DNA from: Pohlia nutans | Lineage: Eukaryota > Streptophyta > Bryopsida > Bryales > Mniaceae | Assembly (NCBI GenBank): GCA_022496805.1 | Contig: CM040085.1 | Location: 31,277,811-31,341,810 of the forward strand | Direction: 5' to 3' | DNA: 64,000 nt | Shown: piece by piece, positions 12,427 to 23,472 of the stretch | How positions within the stretch are numbered: position 1 is the first letter of the stretch | Layout: every line of letters starts with the position of its first letter | Translations under genes and position numbers: made by a program | The notes under the pieces: model-generated | Told to the model about the DNA's origin: nothing | Databases searched by the model: none | The model's input: the letters and a program-made list of their open reading frames with translations, nothing else

Positions 12427-15400
12427 CTCCCACTTTGCGTAGAGCCAAAGCCTCTAAGTCCAAATGCTATTACTAATCGTTGGTGTCGGTCTCTACAAAG
12501 ACCCTTTGTGAGCACATCCGCCACCATGTGCTCCGTTGGGCAATACTCCAAATGTATAACTCCCAATTCCAACTTCTCTCGAATGAAGTGATATTGCACA
12601 TCAATGTGCTTCGTGCGTGAATGATGTGTAGGGTTCTTTGCAAGTGAAATGCACCCTTGGTTGTCACACATAATCGTTGTAGCCTCACCTTGTGTGCAAC
12701 CCACATCCACCATTAGTTGCCTCAACCAAATGGCCTCCTTCGTGGCATGGCTCGTAGCCATGTACTCGGCCTCCACCGTTGATGTCGCCGTCGTTTGTTG
12801 CCGCTTGCTATTCCACGACACCGCTCCCGATCCGACCTTGAACATGTAGCCCGTTGTCGATCTTCGATCGCTCGTGTCTCCCGCGTAGTCCGCGTCACAA
12901 TAGCCGCTCAACACAATGTCTTTGCCTCCAAGACACAACTTCACATCGCTTGTGCCCCTCAAATAACGCATGATCCTCTTGACCGTCATCCAATGCATCG
13001 AGCCCGGTCTCGCCATGTGTTGACTCACCACGCTAATTGGATACGCAAGGTCGGGCCGTGTCGCAATCATCGCATACATCAACGACCCCACCGCTTGCTT
13101 GTATGGCACCTCCGCCATCGATTTAGCCTCCATCGCATACTCCTCCTCCGAAAGCTTGACGAGCTTGGAGTTTGCATCCAATGGTGTTGCCACGGGCTTA
13201 CAATCCTCCATCCCGAATCTCTTGAGCACGTCCATCACATACTTGCCTTGACTCATGGTGATAGTGCGTGTAGCCCTATCACGCACAAACTCAACACCAA
13301 GACAAAAGTGCAATTCTCCAAGATCACTCATCTCGTACTCTCTCTCAAGCATGCCTTTTAATGCATTCATTAAACTCATGAGGCTTGCAAGAATGATCAA
13401 ATCATCAACATATATGATCACAATCACCACATTTTGCCCCTCTTGCATGAAGTAGAGACTATGATCCGCAATGCTCCTAGTAAACCCGTGTGCAAGCAAG
13501 AACGTGTCAATCTTTTCGTACCACGCTCTTGGAGATTGTTTCAACCCATACAATGATTTTTGCAACTTACAAACAAGGTGCTCTTTACCTTGTTGCACAA
13601 ACCCCTCAGGTTGCACCATGTAGATGTCCTCCTCCAAATCGCCATTCAAAAATGCGGTCTTCACATCCATTTGATGCATCTCCAAGTCCAAGGCCGCTCC
13701 AATGGCAAGAATGCATCGAATGGTGGTGAACTTGGCTACGGGAGCAAATGTCTCGTGAAAGTCCACCCCATGCACTTGCGCGAACCCCTTGGCTACTAAT
13801 CTTGCCTTGTGACGCACAACAATACCCGAAACATCCCTCTTTGTCCGAAACACCCATTTGCAACCAATGGGGTTGCGATCCTTTGGAATGGGAATTAATT
13901 GCCACGTACCGTTAGCAATTAGAGAGTCGTACTCCTCTTGCATGGCGCGCTCCCACTTGACCGCATCCTCACCTTGCATGGCTTCTCGAATGGTCAATGG
14001 ATCATCCGATAATGCCACATTCGCATGCTCGTCCTCCACTTGAGGGAAGATGTGGTTCTTCCACCATTCTCCAGGTGGCTTGCGCGATCTCTCGGGGTAC
14101 CGCCGCTCGCTTGAAGAAACTTGCTCCTCTTGCGTGCCCTTTGCGCCATTCTTGGCCTTTGAGCTCGATGGCGCTTCAACAACCTCCGTGTCGCCAGCTT
14201 CGTCATCACCGTCATCATCACCTACATCAACAACACTAGGAGACTTGGAGGGTGTGTCCACCAAAACGTCTCCACTACTCCCACTTGGACCAACCTCCAA
14301 AGGAGCCTCCATCGTAGACTCCTCACAAAATGTCACATCACGTGACCGAATGATCTTCCTCGTGTCCACCGACATGAGTCTATACGCCTTGGTACCTTCA
14401 CAATACCCAAGAAACACACATTTCAAGGCCTTAGCCTCGAGTTTCGTCCTCCGTTCGTCAGGAACCTTCGCATATGCAATGCATCCGAAGATGCGCATGT
14501 GTGCAACACATGGTTGCCTCCCACTCCACGCTTGCTCCGGCGTCATGCCTTCAACCGCGCTTGTTGGACACCGATTGCGTGTGTATACCGCATTCACCAC
14601 CGCTTCCGCCCAAAGGTCCAACTTCAAGTTTTGAGCGTGCAACATGCTCCTCGCCATCTCTACAATGGTGCGATTTGCGCGCTCCGCAACTCCATTTTGT
14701 TGAGGCGTGTACGGGGCCGAAGTTTGGCGTGCGATGCCTTCATTCTTCAAAAGCTCGTCAAATTTCTTGGACATGTACTCGCCGCCATTGTCCGACCGAA
14801 ACACCTTGATCTTCAACTCGGATTGGTTCTCCACCAATGTCTTGAACTCCTTGAACTTCTCAAAGCACTCACTCTTGGCTTTGATAGGGTAGAGCCATAT
14901 CTTCCTTGAAAAATCATCGATGAAGGTCACAAAGTACTTGCAACCTCCCATCGATGTGGTCTTCATGGGGCCACACACATCCGAATGCACGATCTCCAAA
15001 ACTTTTGTGGCTCGTGTCGCCCCTTCACCCGCAAATGGCAACCGTTGTTGCTTGCCTTCAATGCAACCTTCACACGTGAATGTAGAAGCATCCACTTTCA
15101 ATTGATGAAGATCCATACCGCTTACCATGCCGCGTAGTGTCTTCACACTCTTGATGTTCAAATGGCCAAGTCGACGATGCCACAACGCCAACTTGTCGTC
15201 CTTCAAGTTTGAATGCGCCAACGCCGCCGATTCCTTCGAATGCACCTTGGAGAACTTGATGTGGTACAAGCCCTCGTGTTCTTCAATGATGGCCACCTCA
15301 TCTCGACTCGGTGACGACACATAACACCCCTTATCACTAAACTCAACCCTCAAGTGCTTTGCCACTAATTGCCTCACCGATAGTAAATTTGCCGTTAGTT

Positions 15401-15733
15401 TGGGAACGTGGAGGACATCTTGGATAGTGATTGTCTTCACACGACCCCTCACCTCGGTGTCTACAACAATTTGGCCCTTGCCAACGGCCTCAAGCACCGT
15501 ATCATCTCCCAAAATCACTCTCCTTGGATTAATGAGAGCATACGAATGAAAACAAGTTTTATGTGGTGACATGTGGCTTGTAGCCCCCGAATCAACAATC
15601 CAATCACTCGTACTACCATTGCACGATACATTGCTTGCCATGTTTGCATACTCATCACCAACCTCAATCCAATCACTCATGCTTGCATCACCCTCGATAC
15701 CATCACTCATGCTTGCATCACCCTCGATGCCAT
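12402..15733 (-). CDS. Copia polyprotein, protease-integrase-RT-RNase H portion (outer element)
   Basis: From its 5' side it encodes the end of gag with GDASMSDGIE repeats, then protease (DWIVDSGATSHMS), the integrase zinc region (LWHRRLGHLN, CEGC), the integrase core (HSDVCGPM, FRSDNGGEY, GVAERANRT), reverse transcriptase (IIYVDDLIILAS) and RNase H (GYCDADYAGD, VEAEYMA). This domain order defines Ty1/copia. The frame is open throughout but loses its start because the inner element inserted at GCCAT (15729-15733). Its missing gag part lies at 21202-22029. It differs from the inner copy by only a few substitutions. Confidence 0.93.
12427..12436 (-). other. Polypurine tract, outer copia
   Basis: On the minus strand AAAGTGGGAG lies immediately 5' of the 3' LTR, in the expected position for plus-strand priming. 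It lies inside the coding sequence. Confidence 0.7.
15729..15733. repeat. Target-site duplication (GCCAT), inner copia, left copy
   Basis: GCCAT precedes the second LTR, and the same five bases follow the third LTR at 21202-21206. Joining the two restores a continuous gag-pol sequence, as seen uninterrupted in the inner copy near 19295. Confidence 0.93.
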
Positions 15734-15991
15734 TATTGAAGGTAGAGAAGATTGCACAAGGCACACACACAAACACAAGGAATGCGTAGAAAGAGATAAT
15801 CTTTACTCAAAGGCCTTCCACCTTAAGTAGTGTACACTAGGAGGTCACCATGGACAAACCATATGGGATAACTCATCACAAGGACACTCTAGAGATCAGC
15901 CCATGCCTAACCCCTCCTCCCACACACCATTATTTAGCACCCGTACGTCTTTGGCTTCTAGCAATACTACGTTGCATCAATTACCTCAATA
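15734..15991 (-). repeat. Inner copia 3' LTR
   Basis: 258 bp, TATTGA at one end and TCAATA at the other. Terminal TA/TA rather than TG/CA is forced by the target duplications. Confidence 0.93.
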
Positions 15992-18900
15992 CTCCCACTT
16001 TGCGTAGAGCCAAAGCCTCTAAGTCCAAATGCTATTACTAATCGTTGGTGTCGGTCTCTACAAAGACCCTTTGTGAGCACATCCGCCACCATGTGCTCCG
16101 TTGGGCAATACTCCAAATGTATAACTCCCAATTCCAACTTCTCCCGAATGAAGTGGTATTGCACATCAATGTGCTTCGTGCGTGAATGATGTGTAGGGTT
16201 CTTTGCAAGTGAAATGCACCCTTGGTTGTCACACATAATCGTTGTAGCCTCACCTTGTGTGCAACCCACATCCACCATTAGTTGCCTCAACCAAATGGCC
16301 TCCTTCGTGGCATGGCTCGTAGCCATGTACTCGGCCTCCACCGTTGATGTCGCCGTCGTTTGTTGCCGCTTGCTATTCCACGACACCGCTCCCGATCCGA
16401 CCTTGAACATGTAGCCCGTTGTCGATCTTCGATCGCTCGTGTCTCCCGCGTAGTCCGCGTCACAATAGCCGCTCAACACAATGTCTTTGCCTCCAAGACA
16501 CAACTTCACATCGCTTGTGCCCCTCAAATAACGCATGATCCTCTTGACCGTCATCCAATGCATCGAGCCCGGTCTCGCCATGTGTTGACTCACCACGCTA
16601 ATTGGATACGCAAGGTCGGGCCGTGTCGCAATCATCGCATACATCAATGACCCCACCGCTTGCTTGTATGGCACCTCCGCCATCGATTTAGCCTCCATCG
16701 CATACTCCTCCTCCGAAAGCTTGACGAGCTTGGAGTTTGCATCCAATGGTGTTGCCACGGGCTTACAATCCTCCATCCCGAATCTCTTGAGCACGTCCAT
16801 CACATACTTGCCTTGACTCATGGTGATAGTGCGTGTAGCCCTGTCTCGCACAAACTCAACACCAAGACAAAAGTGCAATTCTCCAAGATCACTCATCTCG
16901 TACTCTCTCTCAAGCATGCCTTTTAATGCATTCATTAAACTCATGAGGCTTGCAAGAATGATCAAATCATCAACATATATGATCACAATCACCACATGTT
17001 GCCCCTCTTGCATGAAGTAGAGACTATGATCCGCAATGCTCCTAGTAAACCCGTGTGCAACCAAGAACGTGTCAATCTTTTGGTACCACGCTCTTGGAGA
17101 TTGTTTCAACCCATACAATGATTTTTGCAACTTACAAACAAGGTGCTCATTACCTTGTTGCACAAACCCCTCAGGTTGCACCATGTAGATATCCTCCTCC
17201 AAATCGCCATTCAAAAATGCGGTCTTCACATCCATTTGATGCATCTCCAAGTCCAAGGCCGCTCCAATGGCAAGAATGCATCGAATGGTGGTGAACTTGG
17301 CCACGGGAGCAAACGTCTCGTGAAAGTCCACCCCATGCACTTGCGCGAACCCCTTGGCTACTAATCTTGCCTTGTGACGCACAACAATACCCGAAACATC
17401 CCTCTTTGTCCGAAACACCCATTTGCAACCAATGGGGTTGCGATCCTTTGGAATGGGAGTTAATTGCCACGTACCGTTAGCAATTAGAGAGTCGTACTCC
17501 TCTTGCATGGCGCGCTCCCACTTGACCGCATCCTCACCTTGCATGGCTTCTCGAATGGTCAATGGACCATCCGATAATGCCACATTCGCATGCTCGTCCT
17601 CCACTTGAGGGAAGATGTGGTTCTTCCACCATTCTCCAGGTGGCTTGCGCGATCTCTCGGGGTACCGCCGCTCGCTTGAAGAAACTTGCTCCTCTTGCGT
17701 GCCCTTTGCGCCATTCTTGGCCTTTGAGCTCGATGGCGCTTCAACAACCTCCGTGTCGCCAGCTTCGTCATCACCGTCATCATCACCTACATCAACAACA
17801 CTAGGAGACTTGGAGGGTGTGTCCACCAAAACGTCTCCACTACTCCCACTTGGACCAACCTCCAAAGGAGCCTCCATCGTAGACTCCTCACAAAATGTCA
17901 CATCACGTGACCGAATGATCTTCCTCGTGTCCACCGACATGAGTCTATACGCCTTGGTACCTTCACAATACCCAAGAAACACACATTTCAAGGCCTTAGC
18001 CTCGAGTTTCGTCCTCCGTTCGTCAGGAACCTTCGCATATGCAATGCATCCGAAGATGCGCATGTGTGCAACACATGGTTGCCTCCCACTCCACGCTTGC
18101 TCCGGCGTCATGCCTTCAACCGCGCTTGTTGGACACCGATTGCGTGTGTATACCGCATTCACCACCGCTTCCGCCCAAAGGTCCAACTTCAAGTTTTGAG
18201 CGTGCAACATGCTCCTCGCCATCTCTACAATGGTGCGATTTGCGCGCTCCGCAACTCCATTTTGTTGAGGCGTGTACGGGGCCGAAGTTTGGCGTGCGAT
18301 GCCTTCATTCTTCAAAAGCTCGTCAAATTTCTTGGACATGTACTCGCCGCCATTGTCCGACCGAAACACCTTGATCTTCAACTCGGATTGGTTCTCCACC
18401 AATGTCTTGAACTCCTTGAACTTCTCAAAGCACTCACTCTTGGCTTTGATAGGGTAGAGCCATATCTTCCTTGAAAAATCATCGATGAAGGTCACAAAGT
18501 ACTTGCAACCTCCCATCGATGTGGTCTTCATGGGGCCACACACATCCGAATGCACGATCTCCAAAACTTTTGTGGCCCGTGTCGCCCCTTCACCCGCAAA
18601 TGGCAACCGTTGTTGCTTGCCTTCAATGCAACCTTCACACGTGAATGTAGAAGCATCCACTTTCAATTGATGAAGGTCCATACCGCTTACCATGCCGCGT
18701 AGTGTCTTCACACTCTTGATGTTCAAATGGCCAAGTCGACGATGCCACAACGCCAACTTGTCGTCCTTCAAGTTTGAATGCGCCAACGCCGCCGATTCCT
18801 TCGAATGCACCTTGGAGAACTTGATGTGGTACAAGCCCTCGTGTTCTTCAATGATGGCCACCTCATCTCGACTCGGTGACAACACATAACACCCCTTATC

Positions 18901-20112
18901 ACTAAACTCAACCCTCAAGTGTTTTGCCACTAATTGCCTCACCGATAGTAAATTTGCCGTTAATTTGGGAACGTGGAGGACATCTTGGATAGTGATTGTC
19001 TTCACACGACCCCTCACCTCGGTGTCTACAACAATTTGGCCCTTGCCAACGGCCTCAAGCACCGTATCATCTCCCAAAATCACTCTCCTTGGATTAATGA
19101 GAGCATACGAATGAAAACAAGTTTTATGTGGTGACATGTGGCTTGTAGCCCCCGAATCAACAATCCAATCACTCGTACTACCATTGCACGATACATTGCT
19201 TGCCATGTTTGCATACTCATCACCAACCTCAATCCAATCACTCATGCTTGCATCACCCTCGATACCATCACTCATGCTTGCATCACCCTCGATGCCATCG
19301 CTCATGCTTGCCTCATATCTAGCCGTAAATGCGTACTCATCATCGTCACGAGTTTTAGTGTTGTTTGCACTCTCCCCTTTCTCATCCCTCTTGCGTTTGA
19401 AGCAAAATTTGGCAATGTGGCCCTTCTTACCACAATAGAAGCACACCTTGTCGCTTGAGCTCCCACCGCCTCCATTCTTGAATTGCTTCGCCACGAGTGC
19501 CGCTCCATCTTCTCGAGACTCGTTCTCCTTTCGCCGCGAAAGCTCGTGCAACAACCGTGAGGTCACATAGTCCAATGTGAGCTCCGTAATGGGTCTTGAC
19601 TCCATCGCCACGATGAGGTACTCGTATGATGATGGAAGGCTCTCCAAAAGTGTCATCACGATGTCACCATCCGTAACCGACACGTCGCAACCGTTGAGTT
19701 GATCCGCGAGAGCTTTGACCTTGTTGATGTGCGCCAACATGTCATCTTCTTCGCCCATCTTGATGGTGAAGAACTTGCGCCTCAAAAACAAAATGTTGGC
19801 CAATGTTTTCGCTTCGTGAATGTTGCAAAGCTTGGACCATGCTTCCGCGGGTGTCTTGCACGAACGAATGTGCGCAAGTTGCGAATCCGCGAGGTTGAGT
19901 GCCAAAATGGCAAATGCCTTCTTCTCCCTCCTCGTGTACGCTTGCATGATCCTAGGATCCGTAGAAGAGAAAGGAGGTTCCTCACTACCCTCGACAATCT
20001 CCCACAACTCCTTCTCGGCCATCACCATTTCCATTTTGAATTTCCACAAGTGGAAATTCACCCCATCAAACTTGTCCACGACCTTGGGACCCTCACCCTC
20101 AAAAGATGCCAT
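15967..20112 (-). CDS. Copia gag-pol polyprotein (inner element, intact)
   Basis: A single frame of about 1380 residues, the usual size for plant copia. Start: two close Mets exist (20121 and 20112); MASFEGEG at 20112 is preferred but not proven. Domains in order: gag (UBN2-like, FDGVNFHLWKFKMEM), zinc knuckle CFYCGKKGHIAKFC (CX2CX4HX4C), a short array of GDASMSDGIE repeats, protease DSGA, integrase HX4H and CX2C with D-D-E residues (HSDVCG, RSDNGG, GVAERA), reverse transcriptase with YVDD, and RNase H with DADYAGD. The stop lies inside the 3' LTR. No frameshift or stop is present. It encodes capsid and replication enzymes for an intracellular retroelement; there is no envelope gene. Confidence 0.95.
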   Translation of the reverse strand: MASFEGEGPKVVDKFDGVNFHLWKFKMEMVMAEKELWEIVEGSEEPPFSSTDPRIMQAYTRREKKAFAILALNLADSQLAHIRSCKTPAEAWSKLCNIHEAKTLANILFLRRKFFTIKMGEEDDMLAHINKVKALADQLNGCDVSVTDGDIVMTLLESLPSSYEYLIVAMESRPITELTLDYVTSRLLHELSRRKENESREDGAALVAKQFKNGGGGSSSDKVCFYCGKKGHIAKFCFKRKRDEKGESANNTKTRDDDEYAFTARYEASMSDGIEGDASMSDGIEGDASMSDWIEVGDEYANMASNVSCNGSTSDWIVDSGATSHMSPHKTCFHSYALINPRRVILGDDTVLEAVGKGQIVVDTEVRGRVKTITIQDVLHVPKLTANLLSVRQLVAKHLRVEFSDKGCYVLSPSRDEVAIIEEHEGLYHIKFSKVHSKESAALAHSNLKDDKLALWHRRLGHLNIKSVKTLRGMVSGMDLHQLKVDASTFTCEGCIEGKQQRLPFAGEGATRATKVLEIVHSDVCGPMKTTSMGGCKYFVTFIDDFSRKIWLYPIKAKSECFEKFKEFKTLVENQSELKIKVFRSDNGGEYMSKKFDELLKNEGIARQTSAPYTPQQNGVAERANRTIVEMARSMLHAQNLKLDLWAEAVVNAVYTRNRCPTSAVEGMTPEQAWSGRQPCVAHMRIFGCIAYAKVPDERRTKLEAKALKCVFLGYCEGTKAYRLMSVDTRKIIRSRDVTFCEESTMEAPLEVGPSGSSGDVLVDTPSKSPSVVDVGDDDGDDEAGDTEVVEAPSSSKAKNGAKGTQEEQVSSSERRYPERSRKPPGEWWKNHIFPQVEDEHANVALSDGPLTIREAMQGEDAVKWERAMQEEYDSLIANGTWQLTPIPKDRNPIGCKWVFRTKRDVSGIVVRHKARLVAKGFAQVHGVDFHETFAPVAKFTTIRCILAIGAALDLEMHQMDVKTAFLNGDLEEDIYMVQPEGFVQQGNEHLVCKLQKSLYGLKQSPRAWYQKIDTFLVAHGFTRSIADHSLYFMQEGQHVVIVIIYVDDLIILASLMSLMNALKGMLEREYEMSDLGELHFCLGVEFVRDRATRTITMSQGKYVMDVLKRFGMEDCKPVATPLDANSKLVKLSEEEYAMEAKSMAEVPYKQAVGSLMYAMIATRPDLAYPISVVSQHMARPGSMHWMTVKRIMRYLRGTSDVKLCLGGKDIVLSGYCDADYAGDTSDRRSTTGYMFKVGSGAVSWNSKRQQTTATSTVEAEYMATSHATKEAIWLRQLMVDVGCTQGEATTIMCDNQGCISLAKNPTHHSRTKHIDVQYHFIREKLELGVIHLEYCPTEHMVADVLTKGLCRDRHQRLVIAFGLRGFGSTQSGSIEVIDAT
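15992..16001 (-). other. Polypurine tract, inner copia
   Basis: AAAGTGGGAG on the minus strand directly abuts the 3' LTR, identical to the outer copy. Confidence 0.7.
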
Positions 20113-20943
20113 GATCCTCACTTACGTATGCCTCCCCACACAAATGAAACCTCAAACTCAAACACACAACTTTGTTTTTGTGATTTTTTTTTTTTTTTTT
20201 TTTTTGATATTGCACCTTTGTGCACCCAATGGGTTTAAAACAACCCCAAACACTAGATCAGCACTTTTTGTGCTCCACACACGCCTCCCAACACTCAAAT
20301 GTGAGAACCCTCACCCAAAAATGCAAAGAGGCTCACCAAAACCCCTCAAATCACTCAATGGAGCTCAAAACAACTCCAAATGCTTCAATACGACGCCTTA
20401 GTGTCCCCAAACACTCAATGCACGTCAATGACACCTTTGTGTCCTTCAAGAGCACTCACTCAATGCACATGAACTCACACAAGTCCCTCAAAACCCCAAT
20501 CGCATTGAAATTGCTCAAAACCGCACCTTTGTGCACAAACTAGCTCCAAATGAAAATTTGAGCACCCCAAGAGCATGAAACACATGCAACACCTCAAAGC
20601 AAGTGCCTAATCACTAGGATCAGATGGTAGACCCTCCACGAGAGCCTTCACACCTCACAAATCACTTGCATTTACTCAAATGCTCACAATTGAACCAAAC
20701 GAAGTTCCACTCGCAACGAAGAGATAGAAGAAAGAAAAGAAGGAGATCAAGGGAAGAAATTGACCAAAGAGAGTGCTCCAACATGTAACTTCAGCCCATG
20801 CACACCTCCAAGAAGCACCAACGCTTCAACAAGCTCCAAAACCTCCAACAATGCTCCAAAACCGCCCGTTACGCACCGACCTCAAAATACTTGCACAAAT
20901 GCAATCTAATACTCATGAAACACACATGAGTGGGCCCATAACC
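20113..20943 (-). other. 5' leader of the inner copia
   Basis: An 830-bp untranslated leader, rich in CTCAAA words and containing a long T run on the plus strand near 20190. The reverse-orientation open frames here and over gag-pol are shadows. The outer copy has the same leader at 22030-22854. Confidence 0.8.
20930..20943 (-). other. Primer-binding site matching the initiator tRNA-Met anticodon arm (inner copia)
   Basis: On the minus strand the first bases after the 5' LTR are GGTTATGGGCCCAC. This complements GTGGGCCCATAACC, the anticodon stem-loop of plant initiator tRNA-Met, not its 3' acceptor end. Priming from a half-tRNA of this kind is known for Drosophila copia. Confidence 0.8.
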
Positions 20944-21201
20944 TATTGAAGGTAGAGAAGATTGCACAAGGCACACACACAAACACAAGGAATGCGTAGA
21001 AAGAGATAATCTTTACTCAAAGGCCTTCCACCTTAAGTAGTGTACACTAGGAGGTCACCATGGACAAACCATATGGGATAACTCATCACAAGGACACTCT
21101 AGAGATCAGCCCATGCCTAACCCCTCCTCCCACACACCATTATTTAGCACCCGTACGTCTTTGGCTTCTAGCAATACTACGTTGCATCAATTACCTCAAT
21201 A
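20944..21201 (-). repeat. Inner copia 5' LTR
   Basis: 258 bp, identical by eye to 15734-15991, carrying GATAATC. Confidence 0.93.
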
Positions 21202-22029
21202 GCCATCGCTCATGCTTGCCTCATATCTAGCCGTAAATGCGTACTCATCATCGTCACGAGTTTTAGTGTTGTTTGCACTCTCCCCTTTCTCATCCCTCTT
21301 GCGTTTGAAGCAAAATTTGGCAATGTGGCCCTTCTTACCACAATAGAAGCACACCTTGTCGCTTGAGCTCCCACCGCCTCCATTCTTGGATTGCTTCGCC
21401 ACGAGTGCCGCTCCATCTTCTCGAGACTCGTTCTCCTTTCGCCGCGAAAGCTCGTGCAACAACCGTGAGGTCACATAGTCCAATGTGAGCTCCGTAATGG
21501 GTCTTGACTCCATCGCCACGATGAGGTACTCGTATGATGATGGAAGGCTCTCCAAAAGTGTCATCACGATGTCACCATCCGTAACCGACACGTCGCAACC
21601 GTTGAGTTGATCCGCGAGAGCTTTGACCTTGTTGATGTGCGCCAACATGTCATCTTCTTCGCTCATCTTGATGGTGAAGAACTTGCGCCTCAAAAACAAA
21701 ATGTTGGCCAATGTTTTCGCTTCGTGAATGTTGCAAAGCTTGGACCATGCTTCCGCGGGTGTCTTGCACGAACGAATGTGCGCAAGTTGCGAATCCGCGA
21801 GGTTGAGTGCCAAAATGGCAAATGCCTTCTTCTCCCTCCTCGTGTACGCTTGCATGATCCTAGGATCCGTAGAAGATAAAGGAGGTTCCTCACTACCCTC
21901 GACAATCTCCCACAACTCCTTCTCGGCCATCACCATCTCCATTTTGAACTTCCACAAGTGGAAATTCACCCCATCGAACTTGTCCACGACCTTGGGACCC
22001 TCACCCTCAAAAGATGCCATGATCCTCAC
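21202..22029 (-). CDS. Copia gag portion (outer element)
   Basis: The N-terminal part of the outer polyprotein: gag domain, the zinc knuckle CFYCGKKGHIAKFC and the first GDASMSDG unit. It is cut at GCCAT by the inner element, so it now reads into an LTR and stops. A handful of substitutions separate it from the inner gag. With 12402-15733 it makes up the complete outer polyprotein. Confidence 0.93.
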
Positions 22030-22854
22030 TTACGTATGCCTCCCCACACAAATGAAACCTCAAACTCAAACACACAACTTTGTTTTTTTTGTGATTTTTT
22101 TTTTTTTTTTTTTTTTTGATATTGCACCTTTGTGCACCCAATGGGTTTAAAACAACCCCAAACACTAGATCAGCACTTTTGTGCTCCACACACGCCTCCC
22201 AACACTCAAATGTGAGAACCCTCACCCAAAAATGCAAAGAGGCTCACCAAAACCCCTCAAATCACTCAATGGAGCTCAAAACAACTCCAAATGCTTCAAT
22301 ACGACGCCTTAGTGTCCCCAAACACTCAATGCACGTCAATGACACCTTTGTGTCCTTCAAGAGCACTCACTCAATGCACATGAACTCACACAAGTCCCTC
22401 AAAACCCCAATCGCATTGAAATTGCTCAAAACCGCACCTTTGTGCACAAACTAGCTCCAAATGAAAATTTGAGCACCCCAAGAGCATGAAACACATGCAA
22501 CACCTCAAAGCAAGTGCCTAATCACTAGGATCAGATGGTAGACCCTCCACGAGAGCCTTCACACCTCACAAATCACTTGCATTTACTCAAATGCTCACAA
22601 TTGAACCAAACGAAGTTCCACTCGCAACGAAGAGATAGAAGAAAGAAAAGAAGGAGATCAAGGGAAGAAATTGACCAAAGAGAGTGCTCCAACATGTAAC
22701 TTCAGCCCATGCACACCTCCAAGAAACACCAACGCTTCAACAAGCTCCAAAACCTCCAACAATGCTCCAAAACCGCCCGTTGCGCACCGACCTCAAAATA
22801 CTTGCACAAATGCAATCTAATACTCATGAAACACACATGAGTGGGCCCATAACC
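22030..22854 (-). other. 5' leader of the outer copia
   Basis: Nearly identical to the inner leader. It ends with the same primer-binding site at 22841-22854. Confidence 0.8.
22841..22854 (-). other. Primer-binding site, outer copia
   Basis: GGTTATGGGCCCAC on the minus strand, immediately 3' of the 5' LTR, the same half-tRNA-Met site as in the inner copy. Confidence 0.8.
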
Positions 22855-23112
22855 TATTGAAGGTAGAGAAGATTGCACAAGGCACACACACAAACACAAG
22901 GAATGCGTAGAAAGAGATGATCTTTACTCAAAGGCCTTCCACCTTAAGTAGTGTACACTAGGAGGTCACCATGGACAAACCATATGGGATAACTCATCAC
23001 AAGGACACTCTAGAGATCAGCCCATGCCTAACCCCTCCTCCCACACACCATTATTTAGCACCCGTACGTCTTTGGCTTCTAGCAATACTACGTTGCATCA
23101 ATTACCTCAATA
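22855..23112 (-). repeat. Outer copia 5' LTR
   Basis: 258 bp with the GATGATC variant, pairing with the LTR at 12169-12426. Followed by TCGAT at 23113-23117. Confidence 0.93.
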
Positions 23113-23472
23113 TCGATCCCATAAATGGTGGCATTGATTGCTATTTTTTTTTATTGATACCACAATTGGAAATTGCCATGTTGTATATAAAGAATTATGT
23201 ACATCTCTTGGAAAGGTACCGGTAGATCACATGAGCTTTCAAGAGGCTTTAGCAAAGGAAATGTGTGAGGACTGGTGGGTCCGACGAGGCTATCTGTCCC
23301 AATGGAATATGTCACGACCGGAAGTACACGTGCTTGTGAAAACAAAGAAGCGGCGTCAATGTCAGCATTGTAGAGAAAACCCGCGTGCAAGGTATCAATG
23401 CGCAGCATGTGGTGGGGTGTTTTTACATGAAGGGATCTGTTACTACAAGACGCATTACTCTTTGCGAAGGTG
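23113..23472 (+). pseudogene. piggyBac-like transposase, 3' part (dead)
   Basis: Continues the frame broken at 12168: SHKWWH, then a TGA stop (about 23134-23136) probably replacing Trp, then LLFFFIDTTIGNCHVVYK, typical of the segment after the third catalytic Asp. It ends with the cysteine-rich C-terminal finger of the family (CQHC, YQCAACGG, GICYYKTHY) and a stop at about 23472. The element's inverted ends were not identified on either side. Confidence 0.8.

Larger units (their letters stand above)
15734..21201 (-). mobile_element. Inner, apparently complete Ty1/copia retrotransposon (5468 bp)
   Basis: It has two LTRs identical by eye (15734-15991 and 20944-21201), both with the GATAATC variant, a single open gag-pol frame, a primer-binding site, a polypurine tract and a perfect 5-bp target duplication. 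It inserted into another member of the same family. Identical LTRs and open coding sequence point to a very recent, possibly still active element. Confidence 0.95.
12169..23112 (-). mobile_element. Outer Ty1/copia retrotransposon, split by a younger copy of itself
   Basis: On the plus strand the order is LTR (12169-12426), pol and 3' gag part (12402-15733), the whole inner element, the remaining gag part (21202-22029), 5' leader, then LTR (22855-23112). The two outer LTRs look identical by eye and share a G at the position where both inner LTRs have A (GATGATC versus GATAATC), which confirms the pairing. The element is flanked by TCGAT and lies within the piggyBac-like transposase. Apart from the internal insertion its coding sequence reads open. 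Confidence 0.93.

Noticed and set aside
12649..15830. Many plus-strand open frames of 60-194 codons over the copia elements
   Set aside because: They lie antisense to gag-pol with no domain of their own, and recur identically in both copies only because the copies are identical.
12402..23112. Tandem copia array made by unequal crossing over
   Set aside because: The GCCAT and TCGAT duplications and the LTR variant pairing fit nested insertion exactly; a crossover array would not show them.
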